Below, piece by piece: positions 36,282 to 42,591 of a stretch of 42,591 nucleotides of DNA; position 1 is the first letter of the stretch, and each line of letters begins with the position of its first letter. The stretch comes from Armatimonadetes bacterium UBA5352 (GTDB lineage Bacteria > Armatimonadota > Zipacnadia > Zipacnadales > UBA5352). Location: NCBI GenBank assembly GCA_002411015.1, contig DHPY01000080.1, positions 26,168 through 68,758 on the forward strand, in the 5' to 3' direction. The translations under genes were made by a program, and so were the position numbers. The notes beneath the pieces were generated by a model. The model saw only the letters and a program-made list of their open reading frames with translations. It made no database searches and was not told the origin of the DNA.

Positions 36282-36474
36282 CTACCTCCGGCGCCGGCTG
36301 CGGATGTGGTTGAGCCGCCCGCCCGCCAGCACGATCTCCCGCTCGCGCGCGGAGAGGTCGCACTTCAGTGAGATCGCGCGGCCCGTCCCGGCGACCGTCG
36401 CGCTGATCGGCTGCCCCGACGCGACCGCCTCGCGCACGCCCTCGAAGCGCGGCCCGGCGCCCTGCTCGATCGCC
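36282..36474 (-). pseudogene. Duplicated 3' fragment of aconitase
   Basis: Aligns without gaps to the last 193 bp of acn (33429-33621, constant offset 2853) with about 18 mismatches counted by eye, roughly 90% identity. In the aconitase frame it stays open and keeps the TAG stop, reading ...FEGVREAVASGQ...LAGGRLNHIRSR. Several changes are synonymous, so it may derive from a once-functional second copy. It is out of frame with the hydrolase reading. Confidence 0.85.
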
Positions 36475-36989
36475 GAGCGGTAAGCGATCCGGCGCGATCA
36501 GGTGCGCCATGAAGCGCGGGTTCACCTCCGCCAGCGTGACTTCGAGGCGAAGCTCATTCACGCCCGCGCGCGGCGCCACGGGCCAGGTGCAGCCGAACGG
36601 CTCGATGCGCGGCGAGCCATCGGTGATGAGCGTGTCGTTGAGCGAGGCGCGGATGCCTCGCAGGCCGCCAAGCTCCAGCAGCGCCTCGCAGTCGCGGTCG
36701 CTGATGATGGCGCAGCGCAGGCTGACCACGCCGTCACGCGCGGGGGCGTCCCTGAGCGGCACAGCATAGTCGTAGCGCGCCTCGATGACGCCCTCGTCGG
36801 TCTCCCATGCGAGGAGCAGGCCGTGGAGCGAAGCCACCGTCTGCAGCGTCGGCCGTTCGCGTGTCATGTCGCGCTCCGGTGAGTCAGTATTCCGCGTCTC
36901 CGGTACGCGCGCAGGTGCCGGAGCAGCGGACGGCGAATTGCTACGCTCGATCCGCAGGATGACATCTGAAGTGGAGGCGTATCGTACCC

Positions 36990-37256
36990 ATGGGAGAAGG
37001 CGCGAAGCTCATCACAGGACTTGTCGGAGTAATACTGGGGCTTCTCCTGGGTTTCGGCGCGCTCACGCTCGTGATGCAGCAGACAGGCGGCCGGCTCTTT
37101 GAGAACTCCGGCCTTGGGCTCCTCGTTTCAATGGGCCTGGTAGGCGGTGGGGCCGCACTGATGGGCTACCTCGCGCTGTGGATCGCCGGAACCATCGATC
37201 AACGCAAGAAGAAGGCGAAGCGGGCCGCGAACAAGGAGCGCCGGAAGAGGAAGTAG
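36990..37256 (+). CDS. Small two-helix membrane protein
   Basis: 88 aa, not recognised. Two hydrophobic segments (about 6-28, LITGLVGVILGLLLGFGALTLVM, and 43-66, LGLLVSMGLVGGGAALMGYLALWI, each rich in Gly) are joined by a short polar loop. A strongly basic tail (DQRKKKAKRAANKERRKRK) should stay in the cytoplasm. ATG 36990 has GGAGG 12 nt upstream, rather far. It is the only plus-strand gene in this part of the window and is convergent with the 37277-37636 gene. No function is proposed. Confidence 0.6.
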   Translation: MGEGAKLITGLVGVILGLLLGFGALTLVMQQTGGRLFENSGLGLLVSMGLVGGGAALMGYLALWIAGTIDQRKKKAKRAANKERRKRK

Positions 37257-37276
37257 GCGCTTGGAGCGTCGTCAGT

Positions 37277-37636
37277 TCACTCGCCTTTCTCCCTGGTCTC
37301 GACGAGATCGCCGCCCCAGACGCGCGTCCGGTCGTCCTCCGTCTTCTCCATGTAGTAGCGCCGGACCGTGCCATCGTGCTCTTCCACGTCCACGATGGCT
37401 CGCCCGTGTTCGCTGTCCAAGCCGACCGTCCCCGCGGACCGGATCCCCGCGTCATGAGACGCTCCGCTCCACGGCACCGCCACGTGCAGGCCGCCAGGCC
37501 TCGCGAAGGCTGCGGCGACCAGCCCCACCACGATCGTGAGCAGTCCCGCGATGACGTAGACGACCGCACGCCGCGGGCCTGCCCCCATCATCAACCGGTG
37601 GTAGGACGGCATCCGCCGTGGACGCGTGGTCGTCAC
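37277..37636 (-). CDS. Single-pass membrane protein of unknown function
   Basis: 119 aa, not recognised. A basic N-terminus is followed by one transmembrane helix (about 24-46, AVVYVIAGLLTIVVGLVAAAF). An extracytoplasmic beta-rich domain follows, of about 70 residues (GRAIVDVEEHDGTVRRYYME). GTG 37636 has GGGAGG upstream; ATGs at 37612 and 37591 are alternatives. It begins 20 bp after the RNase E/G stop and probably shares that transcript. This position, downstream of RNase E/G, is often held by rplU-rpmA in other bacteria; those genes are not here. Confidence 0.5.
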   Translation of the reverse strand: MTTTRPRRMPSYHRLMMGAGPRRAVVYVIAGLLTIVVGLVAAAFARPGGLHVAVPWSGASHDAGIRSAGTVGLDSEHGRAIVDVEEHDGTVRRYYMEKTEDDRTRVWGGDLVETREKGE

Positions 37637-37656
37637 CGCCCTCCCCCCGGCGTCGC

Positions 37657-39348
37657 TTAGTCCGAAGAGGTCACGGGTGTCGCCCTGGCATAGGAGTTGG
37701 CAACTTTCGTCAATCGCACCATGACCGGCTCCTCAACGTCCGGCGACACCTCCGGTGCATATACTATCAGACCATCCACGCAGCCGACAAGCCCCATCTC
37801 CGGCGCACGCAGCAGGTTCTCAGGCTGCACCTCGAGTTTGTGCCCGGTGCGCCGGCGGGCCACCCGCCGCAGTCCGCGACGGGTCTCCCGCGGGCTGATC
37901 TCGTAGTGCTCGGGATTCATTGAGAGCTCCGCGCGTGCAAAGATCTCGCAATCAAGCTCCTGCTCCAGTTCATCCGCGTACTCGCCGAAGGGCCCGATGA
38001 ACTCCATGATGACCTGCGGCGCCGCCGCGATGTGGAAGATGCGGTCCTCGCTCTCGCGCACCAGCCGCCGCACCTCGCGCTCCATCCCCGCAGCCACCGT
38101 CTCGGCGGAGAGGATGCGGCCGTGGCCGGAGCAGCACGGGCAGGTCGTCTGGAGGATCTGCGAGAGGCTCTCGCCCGTGCGCTTGCGCGTCATCTCCACC
38201 AGCCCGAGCCTGGTGATGTGCATGATTCGCGTCTTCATGCGGTCGTGCTCGAAGGCCTTGCGCAGCGCCGCGGTGACCTGCTTGCGGTGCTGGCGCTTGT
38301 CCATGTCAATGAAGTCGATGACGATGATCCCGCCGATATCGCGCAGCTTGAGCTGCTGGGCGACCTCATCGGCCGCCTCGAGGTTCGTCCGCAGGACGGT
38401 GTCCTCGAGATTGCGCCCGGTGAACTTGCCGGTGTTGACATCGATCGTGGTGAGCGCCTCGGTCTGCTCGATGTTCAGCCAGCCGCCGTGCGGCAGCCAG
38501 ACCTTCGGCTGGATCGCGGTCTCGATCTGCTGCTCGATCTCGTAGTGCGTGAAGATCGGCGTCTCGCCGCGGTAGAGGTGTACGCGACCGCGCAGCTCGG
38601 GCGCCACATTATGCAGGAGGTTCAGGACCTTATCATATGTGATCTTGTCATCAATGAGGAACTCATCCACATCGGCCGAGAAGACATCCCTCAGGACCTC
38701 CAACGTGAGGCTGAGGTCCTCGTGGATCAGCGCCGGCGCCTTGGCCTGCTGGCTGCGCCCCTTGATCGTCTGCCAGAGCTTGGTGAGGAAGCGCACATCC
38801 GCCTCGAGGTCCTCCTTCGTGGCCCCCTGCGCGCGGGTGCGGACGATGATCCCGAACTCGTCCGGGCAGACCTCGTGCCCGATGTCCCGCAGGCGCTTGC
38901 GCTCCGCCTCGTCCTCGATCTTCTTCGAGACCCCGACCTTCTCCGAGGTGTCCGTCATCAGCACGAGGTAGCGACCGGGGAGGGAGATGCGGCGCGTCCC
39001 ACGCGCGCCCTTGTCGCCCAGCGGGCCCTTCACGATCTGCAGGAGGAACTCCTCATCCTCCTTCACGACCTGGCTGATCGGGGGGAATGAGCTCATCTTG
39101 TGGCGCATCTTGTGGCGCGACGGCTCCTCCTCCAGCGCGTCCGAGACATGGAGGAAGACGTTCTTCTCCAGCCCGCACTCGACGAACGCTGCATCAAGCC
39201 CGCGGACCACGTTCTCAACCTTGCACTTGTAGACGTTTCCTGTGACGCGCTTGCCCCGTTCGACGAGAAGTTCAATGAGCCGTCCATCTTCGATGATTGC
39301 GACACGCGTCTGTCGTTTCGCGATGTTCGCGATGATCTTCTGAGCCAT
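37657..39348 (-). CDS. rng: Ribonuclease E/G family protein
   Basis: 563 aa. Endoribonuclease of mRNA decay and rRNA processing. The S1 domain is at about 35-125 (GNVYKCKVENVVRGLDAAFV). The catalytic DNase I-like subdomain has the Mg ligands Asp303 (TTIDVNTG) and Asp345 (IIVIDFIDMD). The Zn-link cysteines are CPCC (403-406), in place of CPxC. RNase E's long scaffold tail is absent. After about residue 500 there is an extension with TRAM-like character (GCVDGLIVYAP...VRLTKVANSYARATPV), an extra RNA-binding element. ATG 39348 has GAGGT 6-7 nt upstream; the frame extends to 39516 without support. It follows the radical SAM and DUF2344 genes on the same strand, an order also seen in Clostridia and related groups. 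The 180 bp before it contain nothing recognised. Confidence 0.93.
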   Translation of the reverse strand: MAQKIIANIAKRQTRVAIIEDGRLIELLVERGKRVTGNVYKCKVENVVRGLDAAFVECGLEKNVFLHVSDALEEEPSRHKMRHKMSSFPPISQVVKEDEEFLLQIVKGPLGDKGARGTRRISLPGRYLVLMTDTSEKVGVSKKIEDEAERKRLRDIGHEVCPDEFGIIVRTRAQGATKEDLEADVRFLTKLWQTIKGRSQQAKAPALIHEDLSLTLEVLRDVFSADVDEFLIDDKITYDKVLNLLHNVAPELRGRVHLYRGETPIFTHYEIEQQIETAIQPKVWLPHGGWLNIEQTEALTTIDVNTGKFTGRNLEDTVLRTNLEAADEVAQQLKLRDIGGIIVIDFIDMDKRQHRKQVTAALRKAFEHDRMKTRIMHITRLGLVEMTRKRTGESLSQILQTTCPCCSGHGRILSAETVAAGMEREVRRLVRESEDRIFHIAAAPQVIMEFIGPFGEYADELEQELDCEIFARAELSMNPEHYEISPRETRRGLRRVARRRTGHKLEVQPENLLRAPEMGLVGCVDGLIVYAPEVSPDVEEPVMVRLTKVANSYARATPVTSSD

Positions 39349-39528
39349 GAAAGACCTCATTTCCTGTCCGGCGCCGCCATGGTGCGCGGATGCGACGAGG
39401 CGCTGCCCCGGTATGAGGCCCCTCGCCGGCACCACGCACGTTCGACGCCGGTGTATCCAATGGTGTGTGTTGTTCAGACGCAGCGGCGCGTGCGACCTCC
39501 GCCCGTCCACCGTCAAACCGCGGAACCG

Positions 39529-40266
39529 TCATCCCCCGCGGGTGTGTCTGCGCGCATACTCGCGCGCGAGGTCAAGGCGCGTCACAACTCGCAGATGGAG
39601 CCTGACGTCCTGACCCGTGAGACCGGCAAGCCGGCGCTCGAGGCACTCAATGACCTCTGAGGGCTTCACGTAACGCTCCTGATCCAGCGCCAGCTTCATG
39701 CGAAGACGCGGCCCGGATGCGTCCCTTCCGGGGCACGCTTCGAAGACTGCCAATTCAAGTATACCCGGCCGAATGTCCACGTCCCGGGTCTCCGACTTCG
39801 TTTCGCGAGTGACAGGCAGTTCACCTGCCTGCAGAAGCTCCTCCGCCGCCCTCTGCAGCGCAGACAGATCCGGCGCATCCTCCGCGGATAGCTCCATCTC
39901 ATACTCCGCGACCGTCAGTCCGGAGAGGTGTTTCTTCGTTTCGCCCGAGACTACCTCGGTCTCGACCGGCGCGAGGTCCTCCGGCAGCGCGCCCGCCAGC
40001 GCCCGGTGCACCTCATCGGCCGGCAGCGGATGCTCCAGCTCGATCTGGCAAAGCTCCCGCTCACCGCCCGTCCCGACCGGCAGCGCCTGCGCGTAGCCGA
40101 TCAGCGCGGAGGGGTTGAAGCCCTGGGAGTACCTCACCGGCAGCCCCGCCCGCCGCACCGCCCGGTGCATCGCGCGGTTCAGGTCGAGGTGCGACAGGAA
40201 ACGCAGCGCGCCGCCCTTGCGGAGGCGCACGATCGCGAAGTGCCTGATCGGCGGCCGCTCGTTCAC
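39529..40266 (-). CDS. DUF2344 / TIGR03936 family protein, partner of the radical SAM protein
   Basis: 245 aa. Recognised by the N-terminal signature VRLRKGGALRFLSHLDLNRAMHRAVRRAGLPVRYSQGFNP, split here as VRLRKGGALRFLSHLDL and MHRAVRRAGLPVRYSQGFNP, and by ALPVGTGGERELCQIEL. This family is almost always encoded directly after a TIGR03960 radical SAM protein, and in some genomes the two are fused; the biochemical role is unknown to me. GTG 40266 overlaps the upstream TGA by 4 bp (GTGA), which decides the start and implies translational coupling. The frame is open further upstream, but that part is a shadow of the radical SAM gene. Confidence 0.88.
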   Translation of the reverse strand: MNERPPIRHFAIVRLRKGGALRFLSHLDLNRAMHRAVRRAGLPVRYSQGFNPSALIGYAQALPVGTGGERELCQIELEHPLPADEVHRALAGALPEDLAPVETEVVSGETKKHLSGLTVAEYEMELSAEDAPDLSALQRAAEELLQAGELPVTRETKSETRDVDIRPGILELAVFEACPGRDASGPRLRMKLALDQERYVKPSEVIECLERRLAGLTGQDVRLHLRVVTRLDLAREYARRHTRGG

Positions 40267-42152
40267 TCCGCGACCTCCTCCGGCTCCGGCCAGCGCACCG
40301 GGGGGCAGTCGCCGACGAGCGCGGTCATCCCGCAGCCCTGGCAGCCTGCGCCGCGGCAGTCCGGCGTCGGCGCGCACTCGATCGCGCGCTGCAGCTCAGC
40401 CTGGAGGAACGCACGCGTGACGCCCGCGTCTATGACATCCCACGGAAGCTCCGCGTCGCGGGAGAGGCTCATTCGCGCGCGGGCCTGCATGTCGAGGCCG
40501 CGCCCGGCGAACGCCGCCTGCCAGAGCTCCGGGCGGAACTGCTCGCTCCAGCCGTCGAAGATCGCGCCCGCGCGCCACGCGTCCTCGATTACGCCGCTCA
40601 GGGCGCGGTCGCCGCGCGCGAGTGCCGCCTCAAGCAGCCCTGCCTCAAGCTCTGTGATGGAGAGGTGGACGCGACGGTTCGGCCCGAGCCGCTGGTAGAG
40701 CAGCTCGCGGCGGCGGCTGAAGGTCTCCGGGTCAACCATCCCCGTCCACTGGAAGGGCGTGTGCGGCTTCGGGATCAGCGCGTTCACGCTGACGCTCACC
40801 ACCAGCCGCCCCCAGCCGCCCTTCGAGAGCTCCTCGCGACCCGCGGCGATCACGCGCTCCACGAGGTCGGCGATCGCCAGCACATCCTCGTCACGCTCGC
40901 GCGGCAGGCCGATCAGGAAGTAGAGCTTCACCCGCTGCCAGCCCGAGCGGAACGCCGCCCGCACCGCCGCCAGCAGGTTCTCCTCGGTCACGTCCTTGTT
41001 GATGATGTCGCGCATCCGCTGCGAGCCCGCCTCGGGTGCCAGCGTCAGCCCGCTTTTGCGCACACGCTGCAGACGATGCGCCAGCGCAACGCTGAAGGTG
41101 TCCACGCGCAGCGACGGCAGGCCGATCGACACTCGCCGGTGCGCGAGGCGCTCGTGCAGGCGGTCGATGAGCTCCCCGATCTTCGTGTAGTCCGGGCAGT
41201 TCAGCGACAGCAGCGACAGCTCGTCATAGCCGGTCGCGGCGATGATCGCCTCGGCCTGCTCCACGAGCGTGTCAAGCTCCCGCTCGCGCACCGGGCGGTA
41301 GATCATCCCGGCCTGGCAGAAGCGGCAGCCGCGGGTGCAGCCGCGCGCTATCTCGATCTCCGGCCGGTCATGCACCGCCTCGGTCCACGCCATCACCGGC
41401 CGCGTCGGCCACGGCTGCGCGTCAAGGTCCTCGACGACGCGGCGCGTCACGCGCTCCGGAACGCCCGGCTCGCGCGGCTCCGGGATGAGCAGGCCCTCAG
41501 GGCTCTCGTGCGCGGCGTAGAGCGACGGCGCGTAGACGCCCTCGATGGCGGCGCAGCGGCGCAGTAGATCCGCGCGCGCCTCACCTGAGCGGCCCTCGCG
41601 CGTGGCAAGCTCCGGCGGCGCCTCGGCGAGCAGATCGAGCAGATCGCCCAGCGCCTCCTCGCCATCGCCGATGACAATCAGGTCGAAGAAGTCCGCGATC
41701 GGCTCGGAGTTGAAGGCGCACGGCCCGCCGCCGACCACCAGCGGGTCGGCTCCCGCCCGGTCGGCCGCGCGGATGGGGATGCCGCCGAGGTCGAGCAGCT
41801 CCAGCACGTTCGTGAAGGTCAGTTCATGCTGGAGCGTGATCCCGACGAGGTCGAACTGCGCGAGCGGCGTCGCGGTCTCGTATGACGCGAGTGGCACGCC
41901 GCGCTCGCGCATGGCGGCGATGGCGTCGGTCCAGGGGAGGAACACGCGCTCCGCGGCCGCGCGCTCGCGGCGGTTGACCACCTCGTAGAGCACCCGCAGG
42001 CCGGCGTGCGACATCCCCACCTCGTAGGTGTCCGGGTAGCAGAGCGCCACGCGGTGGTCCACCTCGGAGGCGGGCTTGACGACCTGGTTGACCTCGCCGC
42101 CGATGTAGCGTGCGGGCGTCTCGATCCGGTTGAGGATATCCTCGGGCAGCAT
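40263..42152 (-). CDS. Radical SAM protein, TIGR03960-like, with N-terminal B12-binding-like domain
   Basis: 629 aa from ATG 42152. The start has no strong ribosome site, but the family-typical beginning MLPEDILNRIETPARYIGGE supports it; upstream codons run into repeats. Residues about 1-200 are a cobalamin-binding-like Rossmann region (VGITLQHELTFTNVLELLDL, DPLVVGGGPCAFNSEPIADF). The radical SAM core begins near residue 265 with CTRGCRFC, the CX3CX2C cluster motif. TLAPEAGSQRMRDIINK and KLYFLIGLP follow. The C-terminus has a Cys-rich end (CRGAGCQGCG), perhaps a further metal site. The substrate is not known. The conserved pairing with DUF2344 and proximity to RNase E/G and ribosomal genes in other genomes hint at RNA or ribosome modification, an inference only. 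Confidence 0.9.
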   Translation of the reverse strand: MLPEDILNRIETPARYIGGEVNQVVKPASEVDHRVALCYPDTYEVGMSHAGLRVLYEVVNRRERAAAERVFLPWTDAIAAMRERGVPLASYETATPLAQFDLVGITLQHELTFTNVLELLDLGGIPIRAADRAGADPLVVGGGPCAFNSEPIADFFDLIVIGDGEEALGDLLDLLAEAPPELATREGRSGEARADLLRRCAAIEGVYAPSLYAAHESPEGLLIPEPREPGVPERVTRRVVEDLDAQPWPTRPVMAWTEAVHDRPEIEIARGCTRGCRFCQAGMIYRPVRERELDTLVEQAEAIIAATGYDELSLLSLNCPDYTKIGELIDRLHERLAHRRVSIGLPSLRVDTFSVALAHRLQRVRKSGLTLAPEAGSQRMRDIINKDVTEENLLAAVRAAFRSGWQRVKLYFLIGLPRERDEDVLAIADLVERVIAAGREELSKGGWGRLVVSVSVNALIPKPHTPFQWTGMVDPETFSRRRELLYQRLGPNRRVHLSITELEAGLLEAALARGDRALSGVIEDAWRAGAIFDGWSEQFRPELWQAAFAGRGLDMQARARMSLSRDAELPWDVIDAGVTRAFLQAELQRAIECAPTPDCRGAGCQGCGMTALVGDCPPVRWPEPEEVAE

Positions 42153-42169
42153 AGGCGAAAGCGGGAAAG

Positions 42170-42591
42170 CGAGAAGCTCCAGCCGGAAGCTGGAGCCACG
42201 ATACGTGACAACAGATTGGCCTGCGTGGTGGAATGATAGGCCGCAGAGGGCGGTTCTGTCAAGTGAGCGCCCCCTCCACAACAACGACTGACGGCAGGCA
42301 GGATGCCTGCCCCACGGAACAAAGGCCCATCCTATCCCGTGGCGCGGGCTTCCAACTCCAGCCTGCGAGTCGTTGTTCTTAGCGGTTGTCGTCAGCCGTA
42401 GCTGTTGTGGCCCTCGCGCCCCGCGAGGGGCCGTTGCCTTCTCCACTGAACGAACGACACTCCCCGGCGAGGGCGCCGGGGCCACAACGGCAACGGCTGA
42501 CGACTCGCAGGCTTCCATCCTGCGACCATTGTTGTTCTCCCCCTCTCCCGCCACCCCGCCCGTCGTTTGGCGGGGTCAGGGGGAGGGGGCC
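42170..42591. repeat. Palindromic repeat region with a nested cruciform-like element
   Basis: No gene recognised. Elements are GCTCCAGC...GCTGGAGC (about 42176-42196), GGCAGGCA-GGA-TGCCTGCC (42293-42311), and a composite element at 42388-42504. The composite's outer arms of 26-27 bp (left 42388-42413, right 42478-42504) pair with two mismatches and enclose CCCTCGCG-CCC-CGCGAGGG (42411-42429) and CCCCGGCG-AGGG-CGCCGGGG (42462-42481). From about 42538 a CCCCCTCTCCCGC arm, an inner hairpin with loop GTCGTTT and a GGGGGAGGGGGCC arm reach the window end, as at 33352-33405. Confidence 0.85.

Larger units (their letters stand above)
35386..36867 (-). pseudogene. Interrupted alpha/beta hydrolase (acetyl-xylan-esterase/abhydrolase_7-like)
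   Basis: A 493-codon frame is open across the region, but only its ends look protein-like. The 5' part (36867 to about 36485; ATG with CGGAG upstream) encodes about 128 aa with a beta-sandwich character (IRASLNDTLITDGSPRIEPF). The 3' part (about 35934 to 35386) is the C-terminal half of an alpha/beta hydrolase: PARIGATGISYGGRLTMYLS with nucleophile Ser in GISYGG, ISPRPLLLEVGTVDG, and a terminal His in FEAGHRHNG. Between them lie a copy of the acn 3' end in another frame and a palindromic repeat array. The expected oxyanion HGHGG segment and first strands are missing, so the enzyme is almost certainly non-functional. Whether both ends came from one gene is inferred. Confidence 0.75.

Noticed and set aside
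35386..36867. A single intact 493-aa hydrolase
   Set aside because: The middle of the frame is repeat DNA and an out-of-frame aconitase fragment; the central hydrolase segment is missing.

Overview
The window is a high-GC stretch of bacterial chromosome from an organism that appears diderm: it encodes an LptD/OstA-like outer-membrane barrel and several large secreted beta-rich proteins. Gene content (fused accD-accA, a TIGR03960-type radical SAM protein with its DUF2344 partner and RNase E/G, short palindromic intergenic repeats) suggests an uncultured deep-branching phylum. Armatimonadota is one possibility, but the sequence alone cannot settle this.

Layout. (1) 188-1252 (-) is pheA, divergent from an O-antigen-ligase-like membrane protein at 1416-2714 (+). 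(2) 2996-10982 (+) is mostly housekeeping: a single-chain acetyl-CoA carboxyltransferase (AccD-AccA fusion), SppA, DNA polymerase I, a four-S1-domain protein and CoaE. A tRNA-Leu(CAA) with encoded CCA and its own promoter lies on the opposite strand. (3) 11047-29006 (+) is an 18-kb block of seven codirectional genes for envelope or secreted proteins, preceded by a strong extended -10 promoter and a potentially structured leader. Three of them (a TolB-propeller mosaic, a subtilisin-family protease and a protein of unknown N-terminal type) end in the same C-terminal module of about 420-460 residues. That module finishes in a FlgD-like Ig domain and a terminal Arg. The other four are a clostripain-like (C11, clan CD) cysteine protease, two proteins with the shared plan signal peptide - CsgG-like domain - hydrophobic helix - Ig/FN3-like domain, and an OstA/LptD-like barrel with an N-terminal Big_1-like domain. 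(4) 29126-33057 (+) is uvrB-uvrC with a 4-bp overlap. (5) 33429-42152 is mostly on the minus strand: aconitase, a broken alpha/beta hydrolase, two small membrane proteins (one on +), RNase E/G, the DUF2344 protein and the radical SAM protein.

The best candidate for an undescribed system is region 3. The combination of cargo-like proteins sharing a C-terminal module, a clan-CD cysteine protease, paired CsgG-like envelope proteins and an outer-membrane barrel resembles the logic of type IX secretion, where the PorU sortase (also clan CD) removes a C-terminal domain. No type IX component was recognised, so this is a hypothesis.

A second unusual signal is in the intergenic DNA (2808-2877, 33058-33428, 35937-36232, 42170-42591). 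It holds a family of short perfect palindromes whose stems differ but stay paired, while the 3-4-base loops are nearly constant (TCC/GGA, CCC, CCCT/AGGG). Some are nested in a larger cruciform-like element. A segment containing such repeats and the 3' end of aconitase has been copied into the neighbouring hydrolase gene.
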